Origin: Candidatus Fermentithermobacillaceae bacterium
Lineage (GTDB): Bacteria; Bacillota; Sulfobacillia; Fermentithermobacillales; DUSS01
Assembly: GCA_020725645.1 (NCBI GenBank)
Contig: DYEQ01000031.1
Location: forward strand, 62,001-126,000
DNA: 64,000 nt
Direction: 5' to 3'
In this document: in pieces, positions 49,318 to 60,026 of the stretch
Numbering within the stretch: the stretch's first letter is position 1
Layout: every line of letters begins with the position of its first letter
Made by a program: the position numbers and the translations under genes
Notes under the pieces: generated by a model
Database searches by the model: none
Told to the model about the DNA's origin: nothing
Seen by the model: the letters and a program-made list of their open reading frames with translations, nothing else

Positions 49318-50594
49318 GATTTCAGCGCTTTATCCACAAGATCCGGCCATATTACGCGGCTAATGAAAGCGGAGTTAGCAAGGGCAAAGTTAGGATCGAG
49401 TTCCTTGGCCTTCACCCACTCTTCAAGACCCTCCCTGAACTCGCCCCGGCACATCAGAACTGTTCCGCGTAAGAGCCGCCCGGCCGCGAGCTTGGGAAAC
49501 TTCGATACGAATTCATCCGCGTACCTGAGCGAGTCCTCGAGCTTTCCGATCCTGAAACTGAGGTCTCCCAAAGCTAGCAGGGGTTCGGGGGAAGAATGGA
49601 TTTGCTCCCGGATCTTTTTCCACTCCTCCAACGCAGCTTCGAGGTCGCCCGCTTGGATGAAGTGGATGGCGATGTTCTTCCTGGCGGGAATGTAAGAGGG
49701 ATCTCTTTCCAGCACTTCCCTCCATATGGACACCGCTTCTTCCTTGCGACCCTGCTGGTAACGGGCCAACCCCACATTGTACCTGGCCGCCAGGTTTTCG
49801 GGTCTTTTTTCCAGAACTTTCTCCCACAAACTCACTGCCCGGTCCAAATCTCCCTTAAGGGCGTAGACTTCCCCAAGCGTGATAGCGCTGGTGACGGAGT
49901 TGGGTTCAACCTTCAAAGCTTGCTGTAGCGCCTCTACGGCCCTGTCCAGTTTCCTCTGACCGAGATACGCAAGCCCGAGGTTGTAATACAGGCCCGGATT
50001 GGTAGAACCGAGCGCCCGAGCCTTCTCCAGGTAGGCAAGGGCTTTTTCGTACTCTTTCTTGTCAAGGTAGTAAGCCCCGATGTTGTGCAACGCCTGTACG
50101 TTATCCTTCTGGATTTTGAGGAGGTCCTCCCACTCGTGAAGAGCTTCATCCGCCTTGCCCGCGGCCAGGTAAAGTTCGGCTAACTGGGTTCTCACCATAG
50201 GATTGCCCGGCTGGATCTCTTTCGCACGTCTCGTATATTCTAGAGCTTTTTCGAGCTTGCCTTGAGCTGCCAGAACTTTGCCTAAAAAGTACCTGGATTC
50301 GGCGTGGTCCTTATCGAGCTCCGCAGCTTTCTCCCACTGGCGCACCGCTTCGTCCAACTTACCGCTGTCGGCGTATCCGACTCCCAGATAGTACCTGGCC
50401 GTCACGTTCTTGGGGTCTAAAGACACCACCTTCTCCAGAGACGCCAGTCCTTCTTCCAGCCGTCCCCTCTCGAGATACGCAAGGCCGAGCTGGGTGAGCT
50501 TGAGCGTATCCTCCGGCTTTAACCGGACCTCCGCTTGGAGCCTGGAGATGACTTCGTCCAGAGCTTTCTCATCGATTTGTGTATCCTTTCTCAT
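49170..50594 (-). CDS. Tetratricopeptide-repeat protein
   Basis: Serial TPR units (VTARYYLGVGYADSGKLDEAVRQWEKAAELDKDHAESRYFLGKVLAAQGKLEKAL...); MRKDTQIDEKALDEV at 50594 is the more likely start. Confidence 0.92.
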   Translation of the reverse strand: MRKDTQIDEKALDEVISRLQAEVRLKPEDTLKLTQLGLAYLERGRLEEGLASLEKVVSLDPKNVTARYYLGVGYADSGKLDEAVRQWEKAAELDKDHAESRYFLGKVLAAQGKLEKALEYTRRAKEIQPGNPMVRTQLAELYLAAGKADEALHEWEDLLKIQKDNVQALHNIGAYYLDKKEYEKALAYLEKARALGSTNPGLYYNLGLAYLGQRKLDRAVEALQQALKVEPNSVTSAITLGEVYALKGDLDRAVSLWEKVLEKRPENLAARYNVGLARYQQGRKEEAVSIWREVLERDPSYIPARKNIAIHFIQAGDLEAALEEWKKIREQIHSSPEPLLALGDLSFRIGKLEDSLRYADEFVSKFPKLAAGRLLRGTVLMCRGEFREGLEEWVKAKELDPNFALANSAFISRVIWPDLVDKALKSCRTEEERSCVNLVSSLVREETKPPEGIRLPETSEKRGFRAPWLKPKNG

Positions 50595-50857
50595 GGCGCC
50601 CCGGCGGCGACGGCCGGCGCGATGCGTCCGGGACCGCCGCCATACCTCCCTTCCGCTATTGGTGGTCTTGACAGACCCCTCTAGAACCATGGTCTAGTTT
50701 CTCGAAAAGACTCCCGGTGACCTTCTTTCGGACCGCACTTATTTTTCGCGCTGGACGGAACAGAGAAACCAGGAAATGCGTCGAAACGTGCGAATATGTA
50801 GTCTAAAGGGAAACGCAGGGGATATCTTATGTATTTCCAGTAATCCGCATATCCGGG

Positions 50858-53056
50858 GTGAATAAGTTGGTTCCTTCGCCGCAGAAACGAGGGGTACGCT
50901 TACATATCTGCATAAAGAGAGTCGTAATCTGTCTTATCCTGTCAGCCTATGTATGGGCCGTGTTTCCGTTCCCTCGAAGTCGCTCCGCCTATGCTCAAGG
51001 TACGGCCTTTCAGGGCTGCCGCGCGATGGTGACAGGAGACGTCGTGAACTTAAGGTCCGGACCCGGGCTCAACTACCAAGTCCTGGGCCAGGTGACTCAG
51101 GGAACTTGGGTGGAGCTAAGGGAAGAAAGAGGCGGTTGGGCGCGGATCGCCTACAGGTCGAAGGAATACTGGATCGCCGGATGGCTCATAGAAACAGACC
51201 TCCAACCGAAGAACCTGGTTGCGGTCGTCGATGCGTCCGTCGTTAATTTGAGAGGGGGTCCGGGAACCGAGTACAGCGTACTTTCCACCGTTAAGAAGGG
51301 CGAACGGTTAAAGGCCCTGGCCAAAAGGGGTGAATGGATAAGGGTCGAACGGTCCGACGGCGTAAAGTGCTGGATTCACTCCGACCTCGTCCGCCTGGAA
51401 TCTGGGGCGACGCCGAGAAAACCGCTACCTCCAATTGATCCCTCGAAAATGCTTGTATATCCCATCGGTAGCCGCGTCACCGTTTGGCAGACGGCCATCA
51501 GGAACGGCGACGTCGTGTCCTATCTCACCTCTTCCAGCCCCGGGCGGTACCTCAGCACGAAAGGCGGCTGGATATGGGTGATGACCGAGTCGGGTGAAAA
51601 GGGCTGGGTACCGGGTTCCGAGGTCCGGCTGGTATCTCCTGAGGACGGTGACGTCTTCTACAAGGTGTCCGACGGCCTTTGGTGTATGGGAAAGTATCAA
51701 AAGTCGGCCATCACGGCGAGCGCGGTTAACGTACGCTCAGGACCCGGAACCAGCTATGCCGTTATCGATCTGGTCCGCAAAGGCGACGTCCTGCTGGTGC
51801 TAGGAAGATCCGGTGACTGGCTCAACGTCATATCCCCCGAAGGAAAAGTGGGGTGGGTAGCTTCATGGCTGACGGGGGGTGTGGAACCTACTTCATGCCC
51901 GTTTTCCGTTACGGTCGAGGCCGGCGAAGCTGTTAGGAGGGTCACGGTGACGGGCGCATTCGATTCCGCCGCAATCCTTCCCGGCCCCGTTGAAAACTCC
52001 ATCTTGGTGAGCACCTCGATCTTCTTCGAAAACAGAGGCACTCTCGGGATAGGTGCTTATGAATTCGACCACATCGAGCTCGCAACATCCGACTTCAAGA
52101 TCGTGTTCAATGAAAAGCCCAGCTATCGCATCACCGAACTCGGGCCAGGCAGGGTCGTACTGGATTTCTCGCCGTCTTTGACTCAGGTAGCTGCCGAACA
52201 AAGGGACGGAAGGGATGTCCTGATCGTTAAGACCCTGGGATATGCCTGGCCCGAGGTAAAGCAACAGGGGGACACGGTGGAGTTCTTCATTCCGGGAGCT
52301 TCTTTCAGCGGCACACCCCCACGGGCATCCGGGCGATTTCTCAAGTCCATCGACATCCGGTCGTCATCGCAGGGAGTTCGCATGATCATGACAAGACAAC
52401 CTGGAACCTCGTTTATCCTGCGAAAGGCTGATAATACACTCGAAGCTCACTTTCTATCCCCCGGACTCAGGGGTAAGGTGATAACGATAGACCCCGGTCA
52501 CGGGGAGACGGACTCGGGCGCGGTCGGTCGCACCGGTCTCAAGGAAGAGACGGTGAACCTGGAGGTCGCCATCAGGCTGAAGAAGCTCCTGGAGGAAGCA
52601 GGTGCCGTGGTTCACATGACGAGGGAAAGGGGAACCGCCGTCACGCCTCCCCATAATTGGAACCCAACTCAGGAGGAGTATGAGGGGGAACTCGCCAAAC
52701 GGGCCGCGTGGAGCCGGTCCAGCGACGCCTTCGTATCCCTTCACTGTGATGCCCACTGGATTTCTGCAGTTAAGGGAACCTCAACTTACTACTCCACCCG
52801 TCCGCTAAATTCATCGAGCTCAGAAAAGCTGTCCGGCGCGATCCAGCGGGAGCTCACGTCGGCATTAGGCAGCGTGGACCGGGGTGTAATGGAGGCGGAT
52901 TTCTTTGTCCTTCGCCATTCCCACTGCCCCGCAGCTCTCGTGGAAATCGGGTTCCTCACCAACCCCGAGGAAGAGGCGCGCCTCAGAGACCCGGCGGTGC
53001 TGGATCGAGCAGCTTTTGGCATATTCCGGGGGCTTGAAGCTTATTTCGGCCGGTGA
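50858..53056 (+). CDS. N-acetylmuramoyl-L-alanine amidase with repeated SH3b domains and AMIN-like region
   Basis: Three clear SH3b units (VNLRSGPGLNYQVLGQV, VNLRGGPGTEYSVLSTV, VNVRSGPGTSYAVIDLV); amidase_3 motifs TIDPGHGETDSGAVGRTGLKEETVNLEVA, HCDAHW, ALVEIGFLTNPEEE. Confidence 0.95.
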   Translation: MNKLVPSPQKRGVRLHICIKRVVICLILSAYVWAVFPFPRSRSAYAQGTAFQGCRAMVTGDVVNLRSGPGLNYQVLGQVTQGTWVELREERGGWARIAYRSKEYWIAGWLIETDLQPKNLVAVVDASVVNLRGGPGTEYSVLSTVKKGERLKALAKRGEWIRVERSDGVKCWIHSDLVRLESGATPRKPLPPIDPSKMLVYPIGSRVTVWQTAIRNGDVVSYLTSSSPGRYLSTKGGWIWVMTESGEKGWVPGSEVRLVSPEDGDVFYKVSDGLWCMGKYQKSAITASAVNVRSGPGTSYAVIDLVRKGDVLLVLGRSGDWLNVISPEGKVGWVASWLTGGVEPTSCPFSVTVEAGEAVRRVTVTGAFDSAAILPGPVENSILVSTSIFFENRGTLGIGAYEFDHIELATSDFKIVFNEKPSYRITELGPGRVVLDFSPSLTQVAAEQRDGRDVLIVKTLGYAWPEVKQQGDTVEFFIPGASFSGTPPRASGRFLKSIDIRSSSQGVRMIMTRQPGTSFILRKADNTLEAHFLSPGLRGKVITIDPGHGETDSGAVGRTGLKEETVNLEVAIRLKKLLEEAGAVVHMTRERGTAVTPPHNWNPTQEEYEGELAKRAAWSRSSDAFVSLHCDAHWISAVKGTSTYYSTRPLNSSSSEKLSGAIQRELTSALGSVDRGVMEADFFVLRHSHCPAALVEIGFLTNPEEEARLRDPAVLDRAAFGIFRGLEAYFGR

Positions 53057-53071
53057 GCAGGAACCAGCCTG

Positions 53072-54763
53072 TCAACGGACGAACGGCTCGATTACTTTAT
53101 ATATCGAAGGCCTCTCGAAGCCTCTGCGCCAGGCAGCTACTCCTGCAAGACCGTATTTTTCCATAAGGTTCATCCGCATCGTCATGGACTCTTCGTCTTC
53201 CAACCAAAGCTTGTAGGTGACGTCCCCTTCCGTCCTTTGCACGTACCTGAGGCCTGTTTCCGGGTCTCGCTCGGCCTTTATGCCCTTACCGGCAAGCCAC
53301 TGTTCCGCAGCTTCCATACCCAGAGCTTTCGATGAGACCTCGAGCTTGTCACCGGTGCGTCTTTCGATCCAGAGGCGCGTATAAAATGGCACCCCCAAAA
53401 CCATCTTTTCCCGGGGGACTTCTTCCAGGGTCTTCCTTATGCACTCTTCGGTCCAGGGGATGGTGGACACAGGGCCGGCCACCGGCGATCCCCAGGGATA
53501 CTGGTCATAAGCCATGAGGATTACGTAATCGAGAACCTCTGCCAGCTTTTGCCTTTCGTAACATAAGGACCAGTTAGGGCTTTCGGATTTCACCGTCACA
53601 TCCATGCTCACCACAAGCCCTTGTTGGCGCGCCATGGGCACAAGTTCCCTGACAAACTGGGTGAGGTAGCTTGCGTCGGCGTGATAAACGTTTTCAAAAT
53701 CGATGTTTATACCGTCCAGCGAGTAAGCCTTGGCGTACAGAAGGATCTGAGCTATCACCTGGTCCCTGAAGTCGGAATCCCGGATTACGGTTCTTGTCCT
53801 TACCGGGTCGAACCCGTTGGAAAACAACCCCCAAACATGGTACCCGCGGGAGTGCGCCCATCTCACGTAACGGGCATCTGCGGTGTTCCGGACTTCCCCG
53901 GGTGTCTCGGACAGGGAAAACCACGTAGGTGAAACTACGTTGATGCCGGGCATTTCTCCTATGCGCGACGGGTCGGGCGTCCTCCCGTCCACCTGTTCCC
54001 ACACGAGGAAAACCCGGCGCCCCGGTAGCTTGGGCGGTACGTAAGGGGGAATCCCTTCTTTCGCCGGGGGCTCCGCTTCTATTTCTCTCACTCTATCTTC
54101 TTTGAGGTAACCGCAATTGCCCGATGAAGTCTCCACGAGGAGCCAGCCCCCCTTTTTCCCATATATGCTCACGAGATCGCCCAGTCTCATCACTTGCACT
54201 CGTCTCGATAAAAGACTCGGCGCCTGCCGGAGGAAGAAATCTTCTTTGACTTCTCCCCGTCTGGTCCAGACATCCAGGCGCTTCACCAGCACCGTGCGGG
54301 CATCGGTAAAGTAGTGCGCCGTTACCGGGTATATCTCCTGTAATACGCAGGCGGGAATATAAGGCATGGAACCTTCCATGATGACGGGGAATTTCAAATT
54401 CACGGGGTGCTGGTTGACGTAAGCGGTAAGCTCTTCCGTCCGCAGCTTTATGACTTTATCCCTGGTGGTTATAACGAGGACTTCGTTGTCCCAAAACACG
54501 TCAGGGTCGATCTTCTCCCGTATGAAGTCAAAAGGAACGTATACCTCGTCTCTGGATATCACCCCGGGCGTCCTGTACACAATCCCCTCGTAGACAAGCC
54601 AGGGTCTCTCCGGAGCAGATCTTTCCACCCACAGAAACGAAGGAAGCACCACGAGAACGGTCGCGGAAACGCACAGAAGCGCGAGGAGAATTCCAGCCAA
54701 CGGGTCGAGGCGCCTGGACGGGCGGGATCTCAGCGGGAGTCGCGTTCGGATTTCGGGCGACAT
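53072..54763 (-). CDS. GH18-family glycosidase with copper-amine-oxidase-like N-domain and SH3b (spore/cell-wall hydrolase type)
   Basis: YSLDGINIDFENVYHADASYLTQFVRELV catalytic region; SRRVQVMRLGDLVSIYGKKGGWLLVETSSGNCGYLKEDRV SH3-like. Confidence 0.9.
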   Translation of the reverse strand: MSPEIRTRLPLRSRPSRRLDPLAGILLALLCVSATVLVVLPSFLWVERSAPERPWLVYEGIVYRTPGVISRDEVYVPFDFIREKIDPDVFWDNEVLVITTRDKVIKLRTEELTAYVNQHPVNLKFPVIMEGSMPYIPACVLQEIYPVTAHYFTDARTVLVKRLDVWTRRGEVKEDFFLRQAPSLLSRRVQVMRLGDLVSIYGKKGGWLLVETSSGNCGYLKEDRVREIEAEPPAKEGIPPYVPPKLPGRRVFLVWEQVDGRTPDPSRIGEMPGINVVSPTWFSLSETPGEVRNTADARYVRWAHSRGYHVWGLFSNGFDPVRTRTVIRDSDFRDQVIAQILLYAKAYSLDGINIDFENVYHADASYLTQFVRELVPMARQQGLVVSMDVTVKSESPNWSLCYERQKLAEVLDYVILMAYDQYPWGSPVAGPVSTIPWTEECIRKTLEEVPREKMVLGVPFYTRLWIERRTGDKLEVSSKALGMEAAEQWLAGKGIKAERDPETGLRYVQRTEGDVTYKLWLEDEESMTMRMNLMEKYGLAGVAAWRRGFERPSIYKVIEPFVR

Positions 54764-54903
54764 GGAACACCAGCCTTTCGGTGCGTCTTGGAAGTCGAAC
54801 CGTCCGAGGAAATCAGCTCAGGGTAACGGACCTTTTTACTCTTCGAGATGCCCGAGGCCACTACCTGCGTAGACCCGCAGGAAATTGGCGCCAGGAAATA
54901 GAA

Positions 54904-54922
54904 GCCCCGGCTTTCGCCGGGG
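54904..54922 (-). terminator. Terminator-like hairpin after dipeptidase gene
   Basis: GCCCCGG-ctttcg-CCGGGG stem-loop downstream of 54999; precise termination not testable here. Confidence 0.5.
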
Positions 54923-54998
54923 TCCGTTGGTGAGTTGGCTTCTTGTATTTTCTTCGTGCGCCTTCAAACCCGCCCGGGGTCCGTTAAGGGAGCCCGGT

Positions 54999-56003
54999 TT
55001 ACCCTATCACTTCTTCGTAAACCCTGAGCCAGTTCTTGCCCAGGATTTTCTCGATATCCTCCTTGCCGTATCCTCGACGGACCAGTTCCTGAGTCAAAAG
55101 AGGGAGCTCCGATACATCCTTCATGACCACGGGCGTACCTTCCCTCACGCCGAATCCATCGAAGTCCGAGCCGAGCCCCACGTGATCGATTCCCGCAACC
55201 TTCACGATGTGATCGATGTGATCTACGAGGGCCTGCAGGGAGACCTGGTCCGGGTCGTCGGAAACGAAGCCGGGGGCGAACACAACGCCGATCACCCCGC
55301 CCTTCGCAGCCAGAGCTTCAATCTGACGGTCGTCCAGGTTTCTCGGGTGAGAGCATAAAGCTCTTGCGTTGGAGTGGGATGCGATGTACGGACGCTCCGC
55401 GACCTTGTCCAAGGCCCAGAAACTGGATTCGGACAGGTGGGAGACGTCCACGAGCATACCGAGACGTTCCATCTCTTTCACCAGGGAGATCCCGAACTCC
55501 GTGAGGGACGATCCAGATTTCTCCCCCACACCGTCGGCGATGTCATTCCGCTGGTTCCACGTGAGCCCCATGGCCCTTACTCCCAAACGGTAAAAGGAGC
55601 GAAGTAGCGGCAAGCTGCCCTCCACAGCTTCGCCCCCTTCGATGCTGAGAAGGGCCGATACTTTCCGGTTCTGCTTGGCCTCGACGATGTGTTTCGATTT
55701 CGTAGCTAGGACGAACCCGTAGTTCTCTTCAAACAGGCGGTATGCCGCGTCGAGGAGCTCGAGGGCTCTTCTCGCGGAGATGGCCGGTTTGTACTGGGGC
55801 TCTATGTACAAGGCCATGACCTGGCAGGTCACACCGCCCTTCACGAGCCGGGGGAAATCTATGTGTCCCGACGAACTTTCCTCCCAGAAACTCCTCGCCG
55901 GTCTCGGATGATAGCGGTGAAGTCCCTCGCCAACCTGGAGCAAAGTGTCGCAGTGACTGTCGATGACTATGGCTTCCTCGTGGACCCTTTGGGGATCGAG
56001 CAA
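54999..56003 (-). CDS. Membrane-type (renal) dipeptidase family protein
   Basis: AIVIDSHCDTLLQVGEG, HIDFPRLVKGGVTCQVMALYIEP, LVDVSHLSESSFWAL, ASHSNARALCSHPRNLDDRQI, VGLGSDFDGF. Confidence 0.95.
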   Translation of the reverse strand: MLDPQRVHEEAIVIDSHCDTLLQVGEGLHRYHPRPARSFWEESSSGHIDFPRLVKGGVTCQVMALYIEPQYKPAISARRALELLDAAYRLFEENYGFVLATKSKHIVEAKQNRKVSALLSIEGGEAVEGSLPLLRSFYRLGVRAMGLTWNQRNDIADGVGEKSGSSLTEFGISLVKEMERLGMLVDVSHLSESSFWALDKVAERPYIASHSNARALCSHPRNLDDRQIEALAAKGGVIGVVFAPGFVSDDPDQVSLQALVDHIDHIVKVAGIDHVGLGSDFDGFGVREGTPVVMKDVSELPLLTQELVRRGYGKEDIEKILGKNWLRVYEEVIG

Positions 56004-56053
56004 CAGTTACACCTCACTCCCTGCGAACCTCGGCACCCGGAACGCTTTCTTCC

Positions 56054-57164
<1,111 letters not shown>

Positions 57165-57211
57165 CCAGGGCGCTTTTTCCCGCGGGAATCAGCCTGTATT
57201 TCGACGTCAAA

Positions 57212-57240
57212 GGGGAGGGGTCCTGTGAGAACCCCTCCCC
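57212..57240 (-). terminator. Terminator-like hairpin downstream of the FMN-binding protein gene
   Basis: GGGGAGGGGT ... ACCCCTCCCC inverted repeat; TTTG follows on the minus strand. Confidence 0.65.
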
Positions 57241-57295
57241 CCGACTGACCCTCACCTGAGTTTTTGGAACCTGACCTGCGCAAAAAAGCTGGTCG

Positions 57296-58054
57296 CTACC
57301 GGATTTGGGCGTTAGCCAGAGCGTTGGACACAGCATCGATCCATTTCCTTGAGCTTCCGGTTGCCCCGGAGAACGTATCTACGTTGGGACCATTGGCCTC
57401 TACGAACCGTTCCCGCATAGCATCCCTGGCTTCCAGTACCATCGGATAAGTGTATGCTTCACCGATGTCCTTAAACTTGAATTTGCCCTCGGGGGTGACG
57501 TCTTCCAGCTCTACCTTGACGATTTTGTCGTTTTCGATGGTAACCCATGCTATTCCGCGACCAAATTCATCCTTTTCGGAGGCGCCCATGAAGGTGCCAT
57601 TGAAATACCTCGTCTTGACGGTGGGCTGTTTCCTGGCCTTTTCAAGCGCGAATTTCACAGCTTCGATGTACTTCCGGGAAGAGTTCGTGACTTTGGCCAC
57701 GGTGTCCACGTCAGCGGAGTTTTTCTCCACAAAGCGTTTGGCCATGGTCTCGTTGGCCGTTTTAGCTTCGGGGTAGGGATACGTATTGTAGTCCTTGACT
57801 TCACCCTTCTCGGTGATTTCGGAGAGTTTGACTGCGGTAATCTTATCCCTCTTAATGGTAACCTCGGCGATGGCGTAGCCGTGGATGTCTCCGGTAGAGA
57901 ATCCCTTATAGGTGCCGTCGTTGTAAACTCTGGGTCTACACCCCGAAAGAAGCACTAGAAGAAGGCCTACGAGACTCAAGACCGCGATAAGACGTCTCGA
58001 CAAAGACGGAAGCCTCCTTGTTGCGACTAATATGGGTCGCTTACTCGATTTCAT
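57296..58054 (-). CDS. Lipoprotein with two FMN-binding-domain-like repeats
   Basis: Lipobox-like LVLLSGC; duplicated DGTYKGFSTGDIHGYAIAEVTIKRDKITAVKL / NGTFMGASEKDEFGRGIAWVTIENDKIVKVEL, each followed by DVDT..T.SSRKYIEAV / NVDTFSGATGSSRKWIDAV. Confidence 0.88.
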   Translation of the reverse strand: MKSSKRPILVATRRLPSLSRRLIAVLSLVGLLLVLLSGCRPRVYNDGTYKGFSTGDIHGYAIAEVTIKRDKITAVKLSEITEKGEVKDYNTYPYPEAKTANETMAKRFVEKNSADVDTVAKVTNSSRKYIEAVKFALEKARKQPTVKTRYFNGTFMGASEKDEFGRGIAWVTIENDKIVKVELEDVTPEGKFKFKDIGEAYTYPMVLEARDAMRERFVEANGPNVDTFSGATGSSRKWIDAVSNALANAQIR

Positions 58055-58409
58055 CCCTGGTTAACCAGTGTGATCCGGATCGACTACTTTAATGCCTCCA
58101 ATGCCTGTTACTCAATGTAAGGCCAGCATGTCCCCGAGTCAAGAGTGCCACCTTGCTGTCACAAATGTAACGCAATTGGAACTTATCGTCAGAAACCGTC
58201 AGGACTCGACGCACGACAAGAGTGTCGCCTTCCTCCACATAGACAACGTCCTCGGGTTTTACATGATTCCGGTACTTATATGGATTTTTCCAAACTTGTC
58301 GTCTTTCGTCACAAGTTGTCGAATGTTTCTAAGATGTCCACAAGGGTATCCACACCGTCGGCAGCGAAGTCGCCCACCCCAGGAAATTCCGATGCCAAGG
58401 AGGAGAACC

Positions 58410-58781
58410 ATGGAAAGAGAGGTACTGGTAAAAGAGTTGACCCGGTCGGTCAAGGAAAGCTCCCGGGAGTTCATCCTTCGCTACGAGCTCGCCGTGAGAG
58501 ACAGACTTGATGGACCTCACGACAGACGGTACATCCTCAGAGCCAGGGTTACGGAAGCTACCTCGGAACACCCGTCGGAAAGCGGGTGCGAACTCGTACT
58601 TCCCGCCTCTTCAGAGGGGAAAGGCGAGGAATTGTTCGACATGATCGCCGGCGCCGAAAGCCCCGTTTTCCCCATCCATGTGCCTGAAATCGTAAGGGAT
58701 GAGCTGGCCGCTACCGCAATGGACGAAGCTGTCACTCTTCTTCCTTCAGCTTCTGAGTCTGAACAGAAGGTGTCCGCGTAA
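58410..58781 (+). CDS. Small DUF6514-like protein
   Basis: AAGGAGGAG Shine-Dalgarno before ATG at 58410; MEREVLVKELTRSVKESSREFILRYELAVRDRLDGPHDRRYILRARVTE. Track ORF starting at 58092 is an upstream extension. Confidence 0.65.
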   Translation: MEREVLVKELTRSVKESSREFILRYELAVRDRLDGPHDRRYILRARVTEATSEHPSESGCELVLPASSEGKGEELFDMIAGAESPVFPIHVPEIVRDELAATAMDEAVTLLPSASESEQKVSA

Positions 58782-59379
58782 TGTAGGGGAGGATGTCGCA
58801 AAGCTCGATGAACTCGTCGGCAGAGTCAACGAGTTCGTCTGCCGCCTTGTAATTACAGCGAATATACGCTTCAGGATGCTGAGTTGACAGCACCTGGATT
58901 CTAACGCCCCTGGCTGCGACAGCTCGCACCAGGGGCACGAAATCTCCGTCTCCCGAAGCCAGCACGTACCTGTCGCATCTGTCGGCGAGGCTCAGCATAT
59001 CGATGGCGAGCTCTAGGTCGAGGTCAGCTTTGGTCACTCCGCCGGCGAAGACTTTAAGAGGCTTTTTAACAACCATGTATCCATTACGGTTCAGGAAACG
59101 CATGAACGACTGGGAGCGCCTGCGCTGCCCTTCAAGTTCTTCCCTCATGGCCTGCGGGTCGGCAGGGGCCATGATTCTGATGTACTGCTCAATTGTATCG
59201 GTAGTCCATTCGCCAGTATAGTAGTAAGCTCTTATGAGAAAGGAGTCTTTGGAGAGATATTCGAGGAGTTTTACGAAATCGATGTTGACCCCGAAAGCGT
59301 CGTGTGTGGCGTATTTGAAGTTCCATCCGTCAACGAAGATGGCCAACCGCGGCAAACTTGAACCTATAGTATGTTTCAT
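58732..59379 (-). CDS. NYN-domain (LabA/DUF88-like) putative ribonuclease
   Basis: LAIFVDGWNFKYA, KADLDLELAIDMLSLADRCDRYVLASGDGDFVPLVRAVAARGVRIQVL (acidic NYN motifs). Confidence 0.92.
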   Translation of the reverse strand: MKHTIGSSLPRLAIFVDGWNFKYATHDAFGVNIDFVKLLEYLSKDSFLIRAYYYTGEWTTDTIEQYIRIMAPADPQAMREELEGQRRRSQSFMRFLNRNGYMVVKKPLKVFAGGVTKADLDLELAIDMLSLADRCDRYVLASGDGDFVPLVRAVAARGVRIQVLSTQHPEAYIRCNYKAADELVDSADEFIELCDILPYITRTPSVQTQKLKEEE

Positions 59380-59429
59380 GGTGATATTTTACCCTCCGGT
59401 GGAATTTACCGTGAGAAGACATTTTAACG

Positions 59430-59506
59430 TGGTGCGCCCGGCGCGAATCGAACGCGCAGCCTCTGGCTCCGGAGGCCAACGCTCTATCCAATTGAGCTAC
59501 GGGCGC
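59430..59506 (-). tRNA. tRNA-Arg(CCG), CCA encoded
   Basis: GCGCCCGTAGCTCAATTGGATAGAGC...CTCCGGA...GCGTTCGATTCGCGCCGGGCGCACCA. Confidence 0.94.
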
Positions 59507-59558
59507 ACTCCACACAGATTATACATCCAAAACGCCCCGGTCACAAGTTGCCGAAATG

Positions 59559-59816
59559 TCAGAGTTTTCCTAACAAGACCAGAAGTCCGACCAGGATGAA
59601 CCCTGCTCCTGCGACCCCCCGGATTACCGCGGGAGGCACCAGCCGGTATAGGGAATCACCGACCAGCACTCCGATGAGGGAAGTAACGCAGAGGGCGAGA
59701 GAAGCTCCGGCGAAAACGCTCCACATCGACCTCTTTTGCGCAGCGAGCATCATCGTGGATAGCTGCGTTTTATCCCCTAGCTCCGCCAGGAACACCATGG
59801 CAAACGTAGATATCAT
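59559..59816 (-). CDS. GDT1/TMEM165 (UPF0016) family membrane protein, single-domain form
   Basis: MISTFAMVFLAELGDKTQLSTMMLAAQKRSMWSVFAGASLAL (E-x-G-D-K-T/S signature); start at 59816 more likely than track start 60005. Confidence 0.9.
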   Translation of the reverse strand: MISTFAMVFLAELGDKTQLSTMMLAAQKRSMWSVFAGASLALCVTSLIGVLVGDSLYRLVPPAVIRGVAGAGFILVGLLVLLGKL

Positions 59817-60026
59817 GGTATGCCAGTCCAAAGCTCTCGGGCCCGGGCTAGATACCGCCGGTGCCCCATCCTCCCTTCCCTCTACCGGTTCGCCGCCGTT
59901 CCGGACCACTCCTCGAGGTGGCGGCGAAACTCCGGGCGCTGATGGACGCGCCCGTCGCGGACATCCTCTAAAGTCTAGCATAACTGCTGCGGAGGCTGAA
60001 GACACCCTTCCGGGAGGGTTTGGACT

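Noticed and set aside
58092-58409. N-terminal extension of the DUF6514-like ORF
   Set aside because: Strong Shine-Dalgarno immediately before ATG 58410 and non-protein-like composition upstream.
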